64,000 nt of DNA from UTCHB3 sp964431385 (GTDB lineage Bacteria; Bacteroidota; Ignavibacteria; Ignavibacteriales; Ignavibacteriaceae): assembly GCA_964431385.1 (NCBI GenBank), contig CAYSJM010000004.1:52283-116282 (forward strand). The letters are read 5' to 3'. The translations under genes were made by a program, and so were the position numbers. The stretch's first letter is position 1. Each line of letters starts with the position of its first letter. Shown here piece by piece: positions 45,812-55,245 of the stretch. The notes under the pieces are model-generated. The model was given only the letters and a program-made list of their open reading frames with translations. It searched no databases and had not been told where the DNA came from.

Positions 45812-46417
45812 ATGAACGAAAAAGAAAATAATGAAGCTATGCCCCAACCAGCACAAAATATTTTCAGTCTGAAAGATGACTTTGCCCTGATACAGGCTTT
45901 TAAGGATGGCGAAGAGTCAGCTTTTAAAGATTTGGTAGTCAGGCACAAAGAGAAAGTCAGAAATTTAATCTACTTAAATCTTGGCAACACATCATCGATT
46001 GACGATATTAGTCAGGATGTTTTCCTCTCTGTTTACAGAAAGTTGAAGCAATTTCGCTTTCAATCCCAGTTTACAACCTGGTTATATACCATAACCATCA
46101 ACAAGATTCGGGATCATGTGAGAAAACAGAAGATAATGTCGATTTTTTCTGCTTTTACGGGTGATGAGGGTGACAACATCCCTGAACCCGGCGGTCAAAA
46201 AGACAATTTTGATATAAATGAAATGGTGCGGGACGCAGTTGCAAAACTTCCACAGAAGTTGAGAGAACCGCTTATCCTTCGCGATTTTGAGGGGTTGAGT
46301 TATCAGGAGATTTCGGAAACAACGGGCATAGACATTGGAACAGTTAAATCAAGAATTTTCAGAGCACGCGAAGCACTAAAAAAACTTTTAGAACCCTGGC
46401 GCGAGGAACTATTATGA
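45812..46417 (+). CDS. ECF-family sigma-70 factor
   Basis: 201 residues. Region 2 (about 28-100): FKDGEESAFKDLVVRHKEK, DISQDVFLSVYRKLKQF and FTTWLYTITINKIRDH. Region 4 (about 140-195): LPQKLREPLILRDFEGLSYQ, EISETTGIDIGTVKSRIFRAREAL. Group IV sigma of the RpoE/SigW type, regulating extracytoplasmic stress. Its stop overlaps the start of its likely anti-sigma gene (ATGA). Confidence 0.93.
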   Translation: MNEKENNEAMPQPAQNIFSLKDDFALIQAFKDGEESAFKDLVVRHKEKVRNLIYLNLGNTSSIDDISQDVFLSVYRKLKQFRFQSQFTTWLYTITINKIRDHVRKQKIMSIFSAFTGDEGDNIPEPGGQKDNFDINEMVRDAVAKLPQKLREPLILRDFEGLSYQEISETTGIDIGTVKSRIFRAREALKKLLEPWREELL

Positions 46418-47997
46418 AGCAATTTGATAAAGATTTTGAGAATATATCCGCTCTTACTGACAACGAGCTGAAAGATACTGAAGCGGCTATTTATAGAGAA
46501 AAAATGAAGAATTCACCTGCATTTAATGAGAAATATGCTGATCTCCAAAAAGTAAAGCAGGTAGTTCAGAAACTGCCACCACTTCCCGAAGATCACTATT
46601 TTTACTCAAGATTGAGTGAATTTATTAAGACGGAAAACAAGAAAAAATCGACTTGGAAGCCCTTTGTAAAACCTGTAGCTTCATTGGCGTTTGTTACAAT
46701 TATAGTAATGTCGTTTTTTAGATTAAGCCCCGAATTTTTTGATGAACTTATTGAAGATCAAAAAGGAAATATTGTTGATTTTTACACAAAAAATCTGAGA
46801 CCCTACTTTCAGGAAGATGAGCTCTCGAAGGAAGATATTTTTAATTTTGCTTTCTCGCAGGTTCTGCCCGTTGACTCACTAAATTCAAATGTAATCAGTC
46901 TCGACGGATCAAAAGAAGGAGCCTCTATTGCAATCAGGCAGATGACCGCCGGTGATTCAAAAATCACATTGAAGGAATTTACAGAAAAACTCAATTTGAA
47001 TGTAGAGCAACAAAAGAAACTCGATGGTGTCCTCAAAAAATATGAAGATAAGATTAGGAAATCGATACTTGTTAATGAAAATAACACCGTTGCAGTCAAC
47101 GCAAATCTTTGGAACTATAATAAAGCTCTAAAAGCTGAAATTATGGCGATTGCAGCAGAAAATGAAGCCCTCGCAAAGGTGATGCCCGCAGCTTTTCTCG
47201 CTTCTATGCCATCGCTCGCGGATATTAATTTTTCAGAGCACGATAACGATTATGTTTGTATAAATCCCGATACTGTCTTCATCACTTCGTTGAAGATAAA
47301 TACAAAAGATCCCAACTATAATATTCCTGTTGCAAATAAAACTGCAATATTTGCGAATAAAAGTGAAGGTTTTGCCCAGGCGAAGCACAAATTTGGTGGA
47401 TATTATGGTAAGCAGGGTGACTCGTCAAAATCAACTCGCTTTAAAGTGTTTGTTGATACAAACTTTATGAAATTTGATATTCCCAACGGGGCTTTTCAGG
47501 CAGGAATGCCAACTGTGATAGAACTAAAGCGAATAGATTCACTTGTGGATCTTACAATGAAAAATCTTGATTTAAGATTTAAGTTTGAAGGATTTAAGGA
47601 AGGTGAACCATTTGGGTTTAAGCTGAATGTCGATTCCATGGGTATCCCCGGTTCAGGAAACATTTTTGAGTTCAAATTTGATACGGCAAAAGGCTTTAAT
47701 TTTGATATGAATTTCCCGGGAAAAGATAGTGCAGGGCTAAAAATTTTGATCCCTGAAGGACTCGATAAACTTCATGATATGAAGGGGCTGGGGAATCTTG
47801 ATTCGCTGATGATCTTCAAATATAAAGGGAAAGACTCAACTTTTAATTTCAACTTTCCTTTCCAAAATTTTGATGGTAACATGAAAGAATTTCAAGAGGA
47901 GATGGACAAATTCCGCAAAGAGATGGACAAATTCCGCGACGAAATGAAACAACTAAAGCCAAAGCCAAAAAAAGAGAAGAAGGCAGTCGTCATTTAG
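46414..47997 (+). CDS. Membrane anti-sigma factor-like protein with a large periplasmic domain
   Basis: 527 residues, overlapping the sigma gene by 4 nt, which implies coupling. An N-terminal cytoplasmic region (about 1-85) with SALTDNELKDTEAAIYREKM resembles an anti-sigma domain, but no CxxC/His zinc site is present. One membrane segment at about 88-104 (PVASLAFVTIIVMSFF). A long periplasmic part (about 105-500) with no recognised domain, ending in a charged heptad-like stretch (MDKFRKEMDKFRDEMKQL). The periplasmic size is unusual for an anti-sigma factor and may be a stress sensor. Confidence 0.7.
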   Translation: MKQFDKDFENISALTDNELKDTEAAIYREKMKNSPAFNEKYADLQKVKQVVQKLPPLPEDHYFYSRLSEFIKTENKKKSTWKPFVKPVASLAFVTIIVMSFFRLSPEFFDELIEDQKGNIVDFYTKNLRPYFQEDELSKEDIFNFAFSQVLPVDSLNSNVISLDGSKEGASIAIRQMTAGDSKITLKEFTEKLNLNVEQQKKLDGVLKKYEDKIRKSILVNENNTVAVNANLWNYNKALKAEIMAIAAENEALAKVMPAAFLASMPSLADINFSEHDNDYVCINPDTVFITSLKINTKDPNYNIPVANKTAIFANKSEGFAQAKHKFGGYYGKQGDSSKSTRFKVFVDTNFMKFDIPNGAFQAGMPTVIELKRIDSLVDLTMKNLDLRFKFEGFKEGEPFGFKLNVDSMGIPGSGNIFEFKFDTAKGFNFDMNFPGKDSAGLKILIPEGLDKLHDMKGLGNLDSLMIFKYKGKDSTFNFNFPFQNFDGNMKEFQEEMDKFRKEMDKFRDEMKQLKPKPKKEKKAVVI

Positions 47998-48013
47998 GTT
48001 TGAGCTATGATGC

Positions 48014-48053
48014 ATGAAGTATGATCTGTAATTGATACCGGTTCATACTTCAT
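48014..48053. other. Perfect 11-bp hairpin
   Basis: ATGAAGTATGA (48014-48024) and its exact complement TCATACTTCAT (48043-48053), 18-nt loop. There is no T tract, so a terminator is unlikely; a REP-like element or RNA fold is possible. Confidence 0.45.
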
Positions 48054-48169
48054 ACATCCGGCTAATAGTTCATGGTTAAAATCCGCCGTTCATCACTCAT
48101 TATTTTGTAGAGACGGGCTTTTTTGGTAATTTATTTGCCAATTACCAAAAAATAATGTAAGAGCATTCA

Positions 48170-50224
48170 TTGCAGTTACCCGCATTTTTCATCCGGTTTT
48201 TGCTTCCCGGAATTATTGGATTTTTAGTACTCAGTATTCTCAGAACTTTTTTCATCTCAGGAGACAGTTTTGGGACTGTGATGGTGCTGGAATTTGCTTC
48301 TGTTGCAATTCTTTTTACGCTTGTATCGGAGTCGATAAAAATGACTTCGTCATACAAAGCTAAACCCACCTGGCTGGTGACAGCCCTTCTCGTTCTTACA
48401 TTTATAGGAATTTTCCTCAAACTTCTCTACAATTCGATTGATTCCATTTTCCCGATAGGGGCTGTATCATACAATAAATTGATCAGTCTCGATGTGCTGC
48501 CACTTGTATTGATATTTCACACCGCGACCATCATAATATCCGTTTCATCACTTGTGATTTTCAGGCATCTTTTTTTTCTTAAGCAGAGTAAAAATGTTAA
48601 CATGTACTTTAATGCCATGTTAATTTTTATAGCACTTACTGTAGCCACTTCTTTTACCTCGTTAGATCAATATTCCGATTTTAAGCCTGCTTATGCCACC
48701 TTTTATTTTATGGCAACCGTATTAATGTTGATAAATTCTTTAAAAATTTCATGGATCGCTTTTTTAAAGAAAAAACAAAAAAAGCAGTTGCTTCTCATTT
48801 CGGTTTTATCGATTGCATTGTTGATAATCTATCTTTCTGTCTCAGCTGTCGATAACGGATTCAACAGTATGCTCACCGGTTACTCCCAGGCTTTTTACCG
48901 TTTCAATAACCTGGTGACCGTTTATGGAATAATTTATTTTGGCGTTTTATTTTTTACTACTTTGTTCCACCTTCCTACAGCGGAAGCGTTTGACAGGCGG
49001 ACTAAGGAGATTTCGTCACTCCAATATTTCAGTAAGCTGATAAATCAGGTGTTCGATTCAAAGGAACTCTCGGATACAATTTCTGATCTCGCTTTGGATG
49101 TGTCGGGTGCAAATGCTTCGTGGCTTCTGCTTTATGGAGAGAAGAACAGGACAGAGGGAATTAAAGGAACGGGATATGTGACAGCGGAAAAGATAACCGC
49201 ATTTCTCGCTACGCGGAACGATCTGACGACGGTAAAAAAGATGTTGATGACTGATCTTAAAGAGTTTTACCGAAATGAAATTACAGATGAACAATACTCA
49301 CTTGTTTATGCGGTTCCGATGGTTTCATACTCGAGAAATCATGGCATGCTAATCCTTCTGAAGAAAGAGGCAGTTGAGTATGATGACGAGGAAAGAAACA
49401 TAATTCAGACTTTCGCTGATTATGCCTCGGTCGCTATCGAAAATTCATATCTTTTGAAGGAATCAATCGAAAAAGAGAGGTTGGAGAAAGAATTTGATGT
49501 TGCCAGGGAGATGCAGCAGAAGATTCTTCCCGCTAAATTACCCGTGATTGACGGATATGAAATTGCGGCGATTTTCATTCCTGCTTTTGAAGTGGGGGGC
49601 GACTATTACGATTTTTTTACTCTCCCCAATGGAATGACAGGATTTGTGATTGCGGATGTGTCGGGCAAAGGTATCTCGGCTGCCTTTGTGATGGCTGAAT
49701 TGAAGGGAATTCTTGAATCGTTTGCCACAATGAAGTTTACTCCAAAAGAAATTCTTGTGGAAGCTAACAAGGTTTTGCACACGGTGTTGGACAAAAGAGT
49801 TTTTATAACTGCTGTTTATGGGGTTTTTAATCCTGTTACAGGTGAATTTACAATTGCGAGAGCCGGGCACTGTCCGGTTCTGCACAAAACCGATTCAGGG
49901 ATAATTGAAAGAGTACCACAGGGATTTGGGCTTGGGATGAATTTTAAGGGGCTTTTTGGCGAAAAACTGATTGAAGAATGTTTCACCCTGAATGAGGGGG
50001 AGCAACTCGTCCTCTTTACAGATGGTGTTAACGAAATGAAAAATGAAATAATGAAAGATTATGGAACAGAGAGGTTGAAGTCACTTGTTCTTTCTGATAA
50101 GGAAGGCAATGTGAACAAACTTGCTTCTGAAATTGTAAAAGATTTAACCGAATTTGCGGGCTCAAAACCGCAGCATGATGACATTACATTGATGATCTTG
50201 AAAAGAATTAAAACGGAGAAATAA
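48170..50224 (+). CDS. Membrane SpoIIE-type PP2C phosphatase with GAF
   Basis: 684 residues from TTG 48170 (in-frame stop just upstream). About 7-8 membrane segments in residues 5-270, a GAF-like sensor (about 295-415), a coiled-coil linker ending EREMQQ-like (KEFDVAREMQQKILP), then a SpoIIE/RsbU PP2C domain (about 445-684): FEVGGDYYDFF (about 473, metal Asp pair), GFVIADVSGKGISAAFVMAEL, AGHCPVLH, LFTDGVNEM and HDDITLMIL. It dephosphorylates a STAS partner protein. First gene of a five-gene operon. Confidence 0.9.
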   Translation: MQLPAFFIRFLLPGIIGFLVLSILRTFFISGDSFGTVMVLEFASVAILFTLVSESIKMTSSYKAKPTWLVTALLVLTFIGIFLKLLYNSIDSIFPIGAVSYNKLISLDVLPLVLIFHTATIIISVSSLVIFRHLFFLKQSKNVNMYFNAMLIFIALTVATSFTSLDQYSDFKPAYATFYFMATVLMLINSLKISWIAFLKKKQKKQLLLISVLSIALLIIYLSVSAVDNGFNSMLTGYSQAFYRFNNLVTVYGIIYFGVLFFTTLFHLPTAEAFDRRTKEISSLQYFSKLINQVFDSKELSDTISDLALDVSGANASWLLLYGEKNRTEGIKGTGYVTAEKITAFLATRNDLTTVKKMLMTDLKEFYRNEITDEQYSLVYAVPMVSYSRNHGMLILLKKEAVEYDDEERNIIQTFADYASVAIENSYLLKESIEKERLEKEFDVAREMQQKILPAKLPVIDGYEIAAIFIPAFEVGGDYYDFFTLPNGMTGFVIADVSGKGISAAFVMAELKGILESFATMKFTPKEILVEANKVLHTVLDKRVFITAVYGVFNPVTGEFTIARAGHCPVLHKTDSGIIERVPQGFGLGMNFKGLFGEKLIEECFTLNEGEQLVLFTDGVNEMKNEIMKDYGTERLKSLVLSDKEGNVNKLASEIVKDLTEFAGSKPQHDDITLMILKRIKTEK

Positions 50225-50226
50225 TA

Positions 50227-50583
50227 ATGGCAGAATTTAAAACCAATTTACGGGAGACTAATGAGTGCAGCATTATTGAACTCAGCGGTTACCTTGACGC
50301 TCATACAGCCCCTGAATTGGAATCGGCTTTTACCGGACTTATTGACAACAGTAAATTCAGAGTAGTCGTAAATTTCCAGGATCTTGAATATATCTCGAGC
50401 GCAGGTCTCGGTGTATTCATGGCTTACATTGAGACCATGCGTGAAAATGGTGGTGACATAAAACTTGCTAATATGAAGCCGACTGTTTTTAGCATTTTTG
50501 ACCTTTTGGGTTTCCCTCTCCTTTACGACATACTACCCGATGTTGACGGGGCTCTCTCAAAATTTAAACAACAAGGTGCCTGA
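50227..50583 (+). CDS. STAS-domain anti-sigma antagonist (RsbV-like)
   Basis: 118 residues, one STAS domain. ELSGYLDAHTAPELE and VVNFQDLEYISSAGLGVFMAY place the phosphorylatable Ser in ISSAGLG. It starts 2 bp after the SpoIIE gene stop. It is the expected substrate of the RsbW-like kinase encoded immediately after it and of the phosphatases around it. Confidence 0.93.
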   Translation: MAEFKTNLRETNECSIIELSGYLDAHTAPELESAFTGLIDNSKFRVVVNFQDLEYISSAGLGVFMAYIETMRENGGDIKLANMKPTVFSIFDLLGFPLLYDILPDVDGALSKFKQQGA

Positions 50584-50588
50584 CCAAA

Positions 50589-51020
50589 GTGAACAATAAC
50601 AATGCTAACAACATGGAGTTGAGAGTTAAGAGCAGCACCGAAAATCTTGCGCTGATAAGGGAATTTGTGGGAAATTCTGCCCGCAGTTTCAGTATCAGTA
50701 AAGATGTCGTTGACAAATTAATTCTTGCAGTTGATGAAGCATCTTCAAATATTATCAGGCATGCGTATAAAAACAGCCCTGACGGTGAGATTGTTGTCAC
50801 CTTTATCTGTGATGAAAACGAATGCACGATAATACTTACTGACCACGGAACAGGTTTTAATCCTTCCCAGGTTAAGTATCCTGATATGGTAGCATATCTT
50901 AAGGAGAAAAAACGAGGCGGATTAGGAATCCATCTGATGAAAATATTGATGGATGAAGTTGACTATTTTTCTGTGACCGGTGAGTACAATAAACTTGTAC
51001 TTAAAAAGAAAATTGCTTGA
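50589..51020 (+). CDS. RsbW/SpoIIAB-like anti-sigma serine kinase
   Basis: 143 residues from GTG 50589. GHKL-type HATPase: N-box LAVDEASSNIIRHAYKNS, G1 box DHGTGFNP, G2 box RGGLGIHLMKILMDEVDY. Such proteins phosphorylate a STAS antagonist and bind a target (a sigma factor in the classical case). No RsbW-regulated sigma gene is in the operon, so its target is unknown; non-sigma outputs exist in related systems. Confidence 0.92.
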   Translation: MNNNNANNMELRVKSSTENLALIREFVGNSARSFSISKDVVDKLILAVDEASSNIIRHAYKNSPDGEIVVTFICDENECTIILTDHGTGFNPSQVKYPDMVAYLKEKKRGGLGIHLMKILMDEVDYFSVTGEYNKLVLKKKIA

Positions 51021-51022
51021 AG

Positions 51023-52702
51023 ATGGCAGATACTGAAACATTAAAACTCCAACGAAACCTTTCTGCTCTAGTAGAGTTCAGCAGGATAGTTAATTCGAGT
51101 CTTGATCTCGATTTTACCCTGAATAATCTCCTTTTTAGCTGTCTTGGAAAATTCCTGACCACGAAGGGATTTGTTCTTATTGATGAGAATGGATCCGCTC
51201 AGATAAAGACCGCTAAAGGAATTTCTCAGAAACTTGTTGATGAGTTTAATTCCAAAAAGTTATCATTTTCGGAGGAACTCGTTAGTGACGGACACTTCGA
51301 AATGCTTGGTGTTTCAGTAATCGAAAAAATATCTTCATCGCGAAGAGAACTTGGTTACATCGCATTGGGTGAAAAAATTACTAAACAACCCTACATAAAA
51401 GAGGAAATTGAATTTATAAAGACGATTCTCAACATTGCCGCAACTGCAATAGAGAATTCGTTAAACATTGCTGAGTTAAAGCAAGTTAATCGTGACCTCG
51501 ACTCGAGGATCAACAGACTCAGCTCACTTTTTGAGCTTGGGAAAGAGTTTGGACTTCTCACCGAAGAGTCGCGAATCAGCAAGCTATTAGCATATTCACT
51601 TCTTGGTCACTTTCTTTCTTCAATTTATGCCATTATTATTTTTGAAGACAAAAAGGCGAGAATACTCGATTCCACTATTTCGAAAGGGAAATTAAAAGAG
51701 ATTGTCGACACCCTTGCATTAAAAAATATCGAAACACATTTTACCGGCGAAGAGGTAAATAAACTCCATGCCGACCTCACATCTCTAAAAGTTGAGATCG
51801 TTGTTCCCATGAAGATGCAAAACGACGCAAAAGGATTGATTTTGCTCGGAAAAAGGGCTAATCAGCAGTCATACCTCGAGACTGATATTGAATTTATCTA
51901 TTCTATCGGAAGTCTTGCCATAATTTCTTTGGAGAATAAGAGACTGTTCAGAGAGGCACTCGAGAAACAAAAACTTGAAGAAGAACTCGAACTTGCCAAA
52001 GATATCCAAAAAAATCTCTTGCCAAAAGAAATCCCTCTGATGCCCTCGTTTGAAATTGCAGCCACTTCAATTTCATCAAAACAAGTGGGGGGCGACTATT
52101 ACGATATTATCAAAAAAGACGAAGATAAATATTTTGTGGCGATAGGGGATGTGTCGGGGAAGGGTGTACCTGCTGCACTTTTAATGGCAAATTTACAAGC
52201 ATTTTTGAAATCAATTTGTACTCAACAAATTTCGATTGACGCGGCTACGGGAACAATAAATGATCTGGTTTCGGAAAATACTTCCGACGGCAAATTTATA
52301 ACATTTTTTTGGGGAATCCTCGATAACAGCAATTTGGAATTTTCGTATGTGAATGCCGGTCATAATCCCCCAATTCTCATCAGAAACGGTGAGATAACCT
52401 ACCTTGATAAAGGCGGGATTATTCTTGGAGTTATGAGAACTTTCACACCATATCTTACTGAAACTATCCAGCTTCAAGAAGATGATCTGCTCGTTTTATT
52501 TACTGATGGTGTCACAGAAGCCAAAAGCCCTGAGGATGAGGAGTTTAGCGATGAAAAACTCGAAATACTCGTGAAAGACGCGGCTGCACTTCCTGCCGGA
52601 GAGATACTTGATAAGATAAGGCACTCGGTTTATGACTTTGCGAATGGTGCGTTTCAATCTGACGATATTACAATAATAGTAATAAAGGTTAAAAAGAGTT
52701 GA
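51023..52702 (+). CDS. GAF-GAF SpoIIE-type PP2C phosphatase, cytoplasmic
   Basis: 559 residues from ATG 51023. Two GAF-like domains (about 12-165 and 168-305), a helical linker (LAKDIQKNLLPKEIPLMPSF, about 325-345) then PP2C: SKQVGGDYYDIIKK (about 351), VAIGDVSGKGVPAALLMAN, YVNAGHNPPILI, LFTDGVTEAK and DDITIIVIKV. No membrane segment; it reads a soluble signal. It overlaps the RsbW stop region and precedes the PDZ-SpoIIE gene. Confidence 0.9.
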   Translation: MADTETLKLQRNLSALVEFSRIVNSSLDLDFTLNNLLFSCLGKFLTTKGFVLIDENGSAQIKTAKGISQKLVDEFNSKKLSFSEELVSDGHFEMLGVSVIEKISSSRRELGYIALGEKITKQPYIKEEIEFIKTILNIAATAIENSLNIAELKQVNRDLDSRINRLSSLFELGKEFGLLTEESRISKLLAYSLLGHFLSSIYAIIIFEDKKARILDSTISKGKLKEIVDTLALKNIETHFTGEEVNKLHADLTSLKVEIVVPMKMQNDAKGLILLGKRANQQSYLETDIEFIYSIGSLAIISLENKRLFREALEKQKLEEELELAKDIQKNLLPKEIPLMPSFEIAATSISSKQVGGDYYDIIKKDEDKYFVAIGDVSGKGVPAALLMANLQAFLKSICTQQISIDAATGTINDLVSENTSDGKFITFFWGILDNSNLEFSYVNAGHNPPILIRNGEITYLDKGGIILGVMRTFTPYLTETIQLQEDDLLVLFTDGVTEAKSPEDEEFSDEKLEILVKDAAALPAGEILDKIRHSVYDFANGAFQSDDITIIVIKVKKS

Positions 52703-55245
52703 AAATAAACAGCATCTTTTTTGAGCGAAAGTTTATTATAAATGTTGCGACTCTTCTGTTAGCACTTCTTGGGTTATTGAGTATCTATCAACTGATTTTT
52801 GTTAACACCACTTCCAACGATGAATGCCTCTGGTTTGCAGGAAAAGGAAAACAAGGCAACTGGGGGATTATTATCAGGGATGTAAAACCGGGTGGAGTGG
52901 TTGATCAGGCCGGTATCAAAAATGAAGATATGCTCCTGAAGTTGAACGGACAACCTGTTTACGACACTTATAGTGCTCAACAGATATTGAACAAACTTGA
53001 CTATGGTGAGTATGCCGAATACACCATACAACGGGGAGACAAGGTGCTCTCGACAAAAGTATTTGTTAAAAAACTTATCAGTTATCCCGATTTGTATTAT
53101 GCCATTTTCTATTTTGTTTGGTTGATGGTGGGGTATCTGGTTATTGTTTCCAATCCTTACGGGTTGATGCAAATTCTGTTTTATTTAATTGGTGTATTTG
53201 GTACTTTTTATGCGAGCAGGGGAGCGTTTATAGATCATTTGCTTTACCTGAATCCCAATTTTTCAGTGCCTGTATTATACTACTACCCCTGGCTATTGTT
53301 AAGTAGCTTTGCTGCCGGAATATTTGTCCACTTTTTTCTGATTTTCCCCAGCAAAAGTGTTCTTTTGAGATACAAATATTCACCTTACATCCTTTATTCC
53401 TGTTTTGTGATTCCTGGTATTTTTGCGATTTCGCAGATTTATTTGCGTCTCAATTCTTCGGATAACAATTCGATGATTATTAATCCTGAGGTGATAGTAA
53501 ATCTGTTGAATGTTTTTTCGCTACTTTTTGGGCTTGTAAGTCTTCTGATAAGCAGCGTCCGCTATTGGAACAAAAAGGAAGGAGTGCCAATAAGGTGGTT
53601 GACGGGTGTTTATTTTCTTGGATTTTTAAGTGTGATTGGGCTCTTCTTTTTTGCACCACGCAACGCTCTGATTTTTTACAATAACCCTGAATTTTATGTC
53701 GTTTTACTTACTCTCACTCTGATTCCTATTGCATTTGCCGTTGCAATCTTCAAATATGAATTGATGGATGTTAGTATCGTTGTAAAAAACTCAATTCTTT
53801 ATGGAAGTGTATCGATAAGCATTGCTGTAATATATTTTCTGGCTATCTATGGTTTTGGTCAAGGTGCAGGTACGATATTTGGCGAAGAATATAAAAACTT
53901 TGTAGCTGTTCTCAGTTTTGTGCTTTTTGCACTTGTCTTTCAGAGGACGAAGGACAAATTCCAGGATTTTATAACGAGAAGATTTTTCCCCGACCAGTAT
54001 TTTAACAACCAGATATTGCTAAGTTATGGCGAGGAACTCGCCAATATTGTAGGTCTCGAAAACATATTAAAATCAGTCAGGGAGACATTCAGAGATCTGA
54101 TTCTTGTAAGAAAAATGTCTGTTTATCTCACAAATGGTGATTCTTTTCAACTCGCAACAGAATTTGGAAACTCTGAAAAGAGAGAGAACCTTTCTACTGA
54201 GCTCGCTGAATTTGAATTAAGATATAAAATCTACCTGGACGAAGGGAAGAAAAAAAGAATTACAGGTGAGTCGTTTGGGGTTTTTAAGAAAGAGGATAGA
54301 ACATATTTCAGAAAAGAAAAATATGTATTAATTATCCCTTTAAAAGCCAGTAGAAGGTTGATCGGATTTATCGCTTTTGGCGAAAAATATAACGGAAATC
54401 CATTCGCAGAGAAAGATATTGAGTCGATTAGCTCAGTAGCTTCACAGATTGCTGTTTCAGTTGAAAATGCACGATTGTACCTTGAAGAGACAAAAAAAGC
54501 ACAACTCGAAAGGGATATTGATGTAGCCCGTTCCATTCAAGAATCACTGCTTCCGGCTTCATTCCCCGTTAGAGACAGCATTGAAATGTATGGGAAAATG
54601 ATTCCCGCTTCACACATTGGTGGTGATTATTTTGATATAATTAAAGTCTCTGAATCCCGTTTTTTCCTCGTAATCGGGGATGTGAGTGGGAAGGGGTTAC
54701 CGGCAGCTATTCACATGACTCGTGTTCAGGCAATGTTGCGAATGCTCTGCACAGAGAACAGAACACCTGCAGAAATTTTAAAGGAATTGAATAAAAAGAT
54801 TTACGACTCCCTCGGCAAAAACTGGTTTATTACCATGACCTTAATTGGTCTGGATACAAATCTGAATTGCCTAAGGGTTTGCAGAGCGGGACATACTCCT
54901 GTGTTGATCTCACACAATGGAACAACAAAATATCTCCAACCAAAAGGTTTGGCTGTCGGGTTGGATAAAGGTGAGTTGTTCGACCAGCATCTTGAGGAGG
55001 TTCGCATCGAATTGTCACCCGGCACTTCTCTACTTCTTTTCTCTGATGGCATCACAGAGATGATGAATAGCCAGAATGAACTTTTTGGAGATGACCGACT
55101 AAAAACCATTTTTGCCGACACAAATCACCTATCACCCGAGGAACAGTATAATATCCTCTCGAATGAACTGTTAAATTTCAGAGGCGACAGAGAGCCTTAT
55201 GATGATGAAACTGTATTGATTGTGAGGGTGAAAAAAGCTAATTAA
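52699..55245 (+). CDS. PDZ-membrane-GAF SpoIIE-type PP2C phosphatase
   Basis: 848 residues from TTG 52699 (overlapping the previous stop). First membrane helix about 13-33, then a PDZ-like domain (about 50-115; GVVDQAGIKNEDMLLKLNGQ), about seven further membrane helices (about 130-400), GAF (about 430-590), linker, PP2C (about 610-848; SHIGGDYFDIIKV at about 638, VIGDVSGKGLPAAIHM, CRAGHTPVLIS, LFSDGITEM and DDETVLIV). The PDZ domain faces outside and may sense unfolded or periplasmic peptides; this is inference. Third phosphatase in the operon. Confidence 0.88.
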   Translation: MKINSIFFERKFIINVATLLLALLGLLSIYQLIFVNTTSNDECLWFAGKGKQGNWGIIIRDVKPGGVVDQAGIKNEDMLLKLNGQPVYDTYSAQQILNKLDYGEYAEYTIQRGDKVLSTKVFVKKLISYPDLYYAIFYFVWLMVGYLVIVSNPYGLMQILFYLIGVFGTFYASRGAFIDHLLYLNPNFSVPVLYYYPWLLLSSFAAGIFVHFFLIFPSKSVLLRYKYSPYILYSCFVIPGIFAISQIYLRLNSSDNNSMIINPEVIVNLLNVFSLLFGLVSLLISSVRYWNKKEGVPIRWLTGVYFLGFLSVIGLFFFAPRNALIFYNNPEFYVVLLTLTLIPIAFAVAIFKYELMDVSIVVKNSILYGSVSISIAVIYFLAIYGFGQGAGTIFGEEYKNFVAVLSFVLFALVFQRTKDKFQDFITRRFFPDQYFNNQILLSYGEELANIVGLENILKSVRETFRDLILVRKMSVYLTNGDSFQLATEFGNSEKRENLSTELAEFELRYKIYLDEGKKKRITGESFGVFKKEDRTYFRKEKYVLIIPLKASRRLIGFIAFGEKYNGNPFAEKDIESISSVASQIAVSVENARLYLEETKKAQLERDIDVARSIQESLLPASFPVRDSIEMYGKMIPASHIGGDYFDIIKVSESRFFLVIGDVSGKGLPAAIHMTRVQAMLRMLCTENRTPAEILKELNKKIYDSLGKNWFITMTLIGLDTNLNCLRVCRAGHTPVLISHNGTTKYLQPKGLAVGLDKGELFDQHLEEVRIELSPGTSLLLFSDGITEMMNSQNELFGDDRLKTIFADTNHLSPEEQYNILSNELLNFRGDREPYDDETVLIVRVKKAN

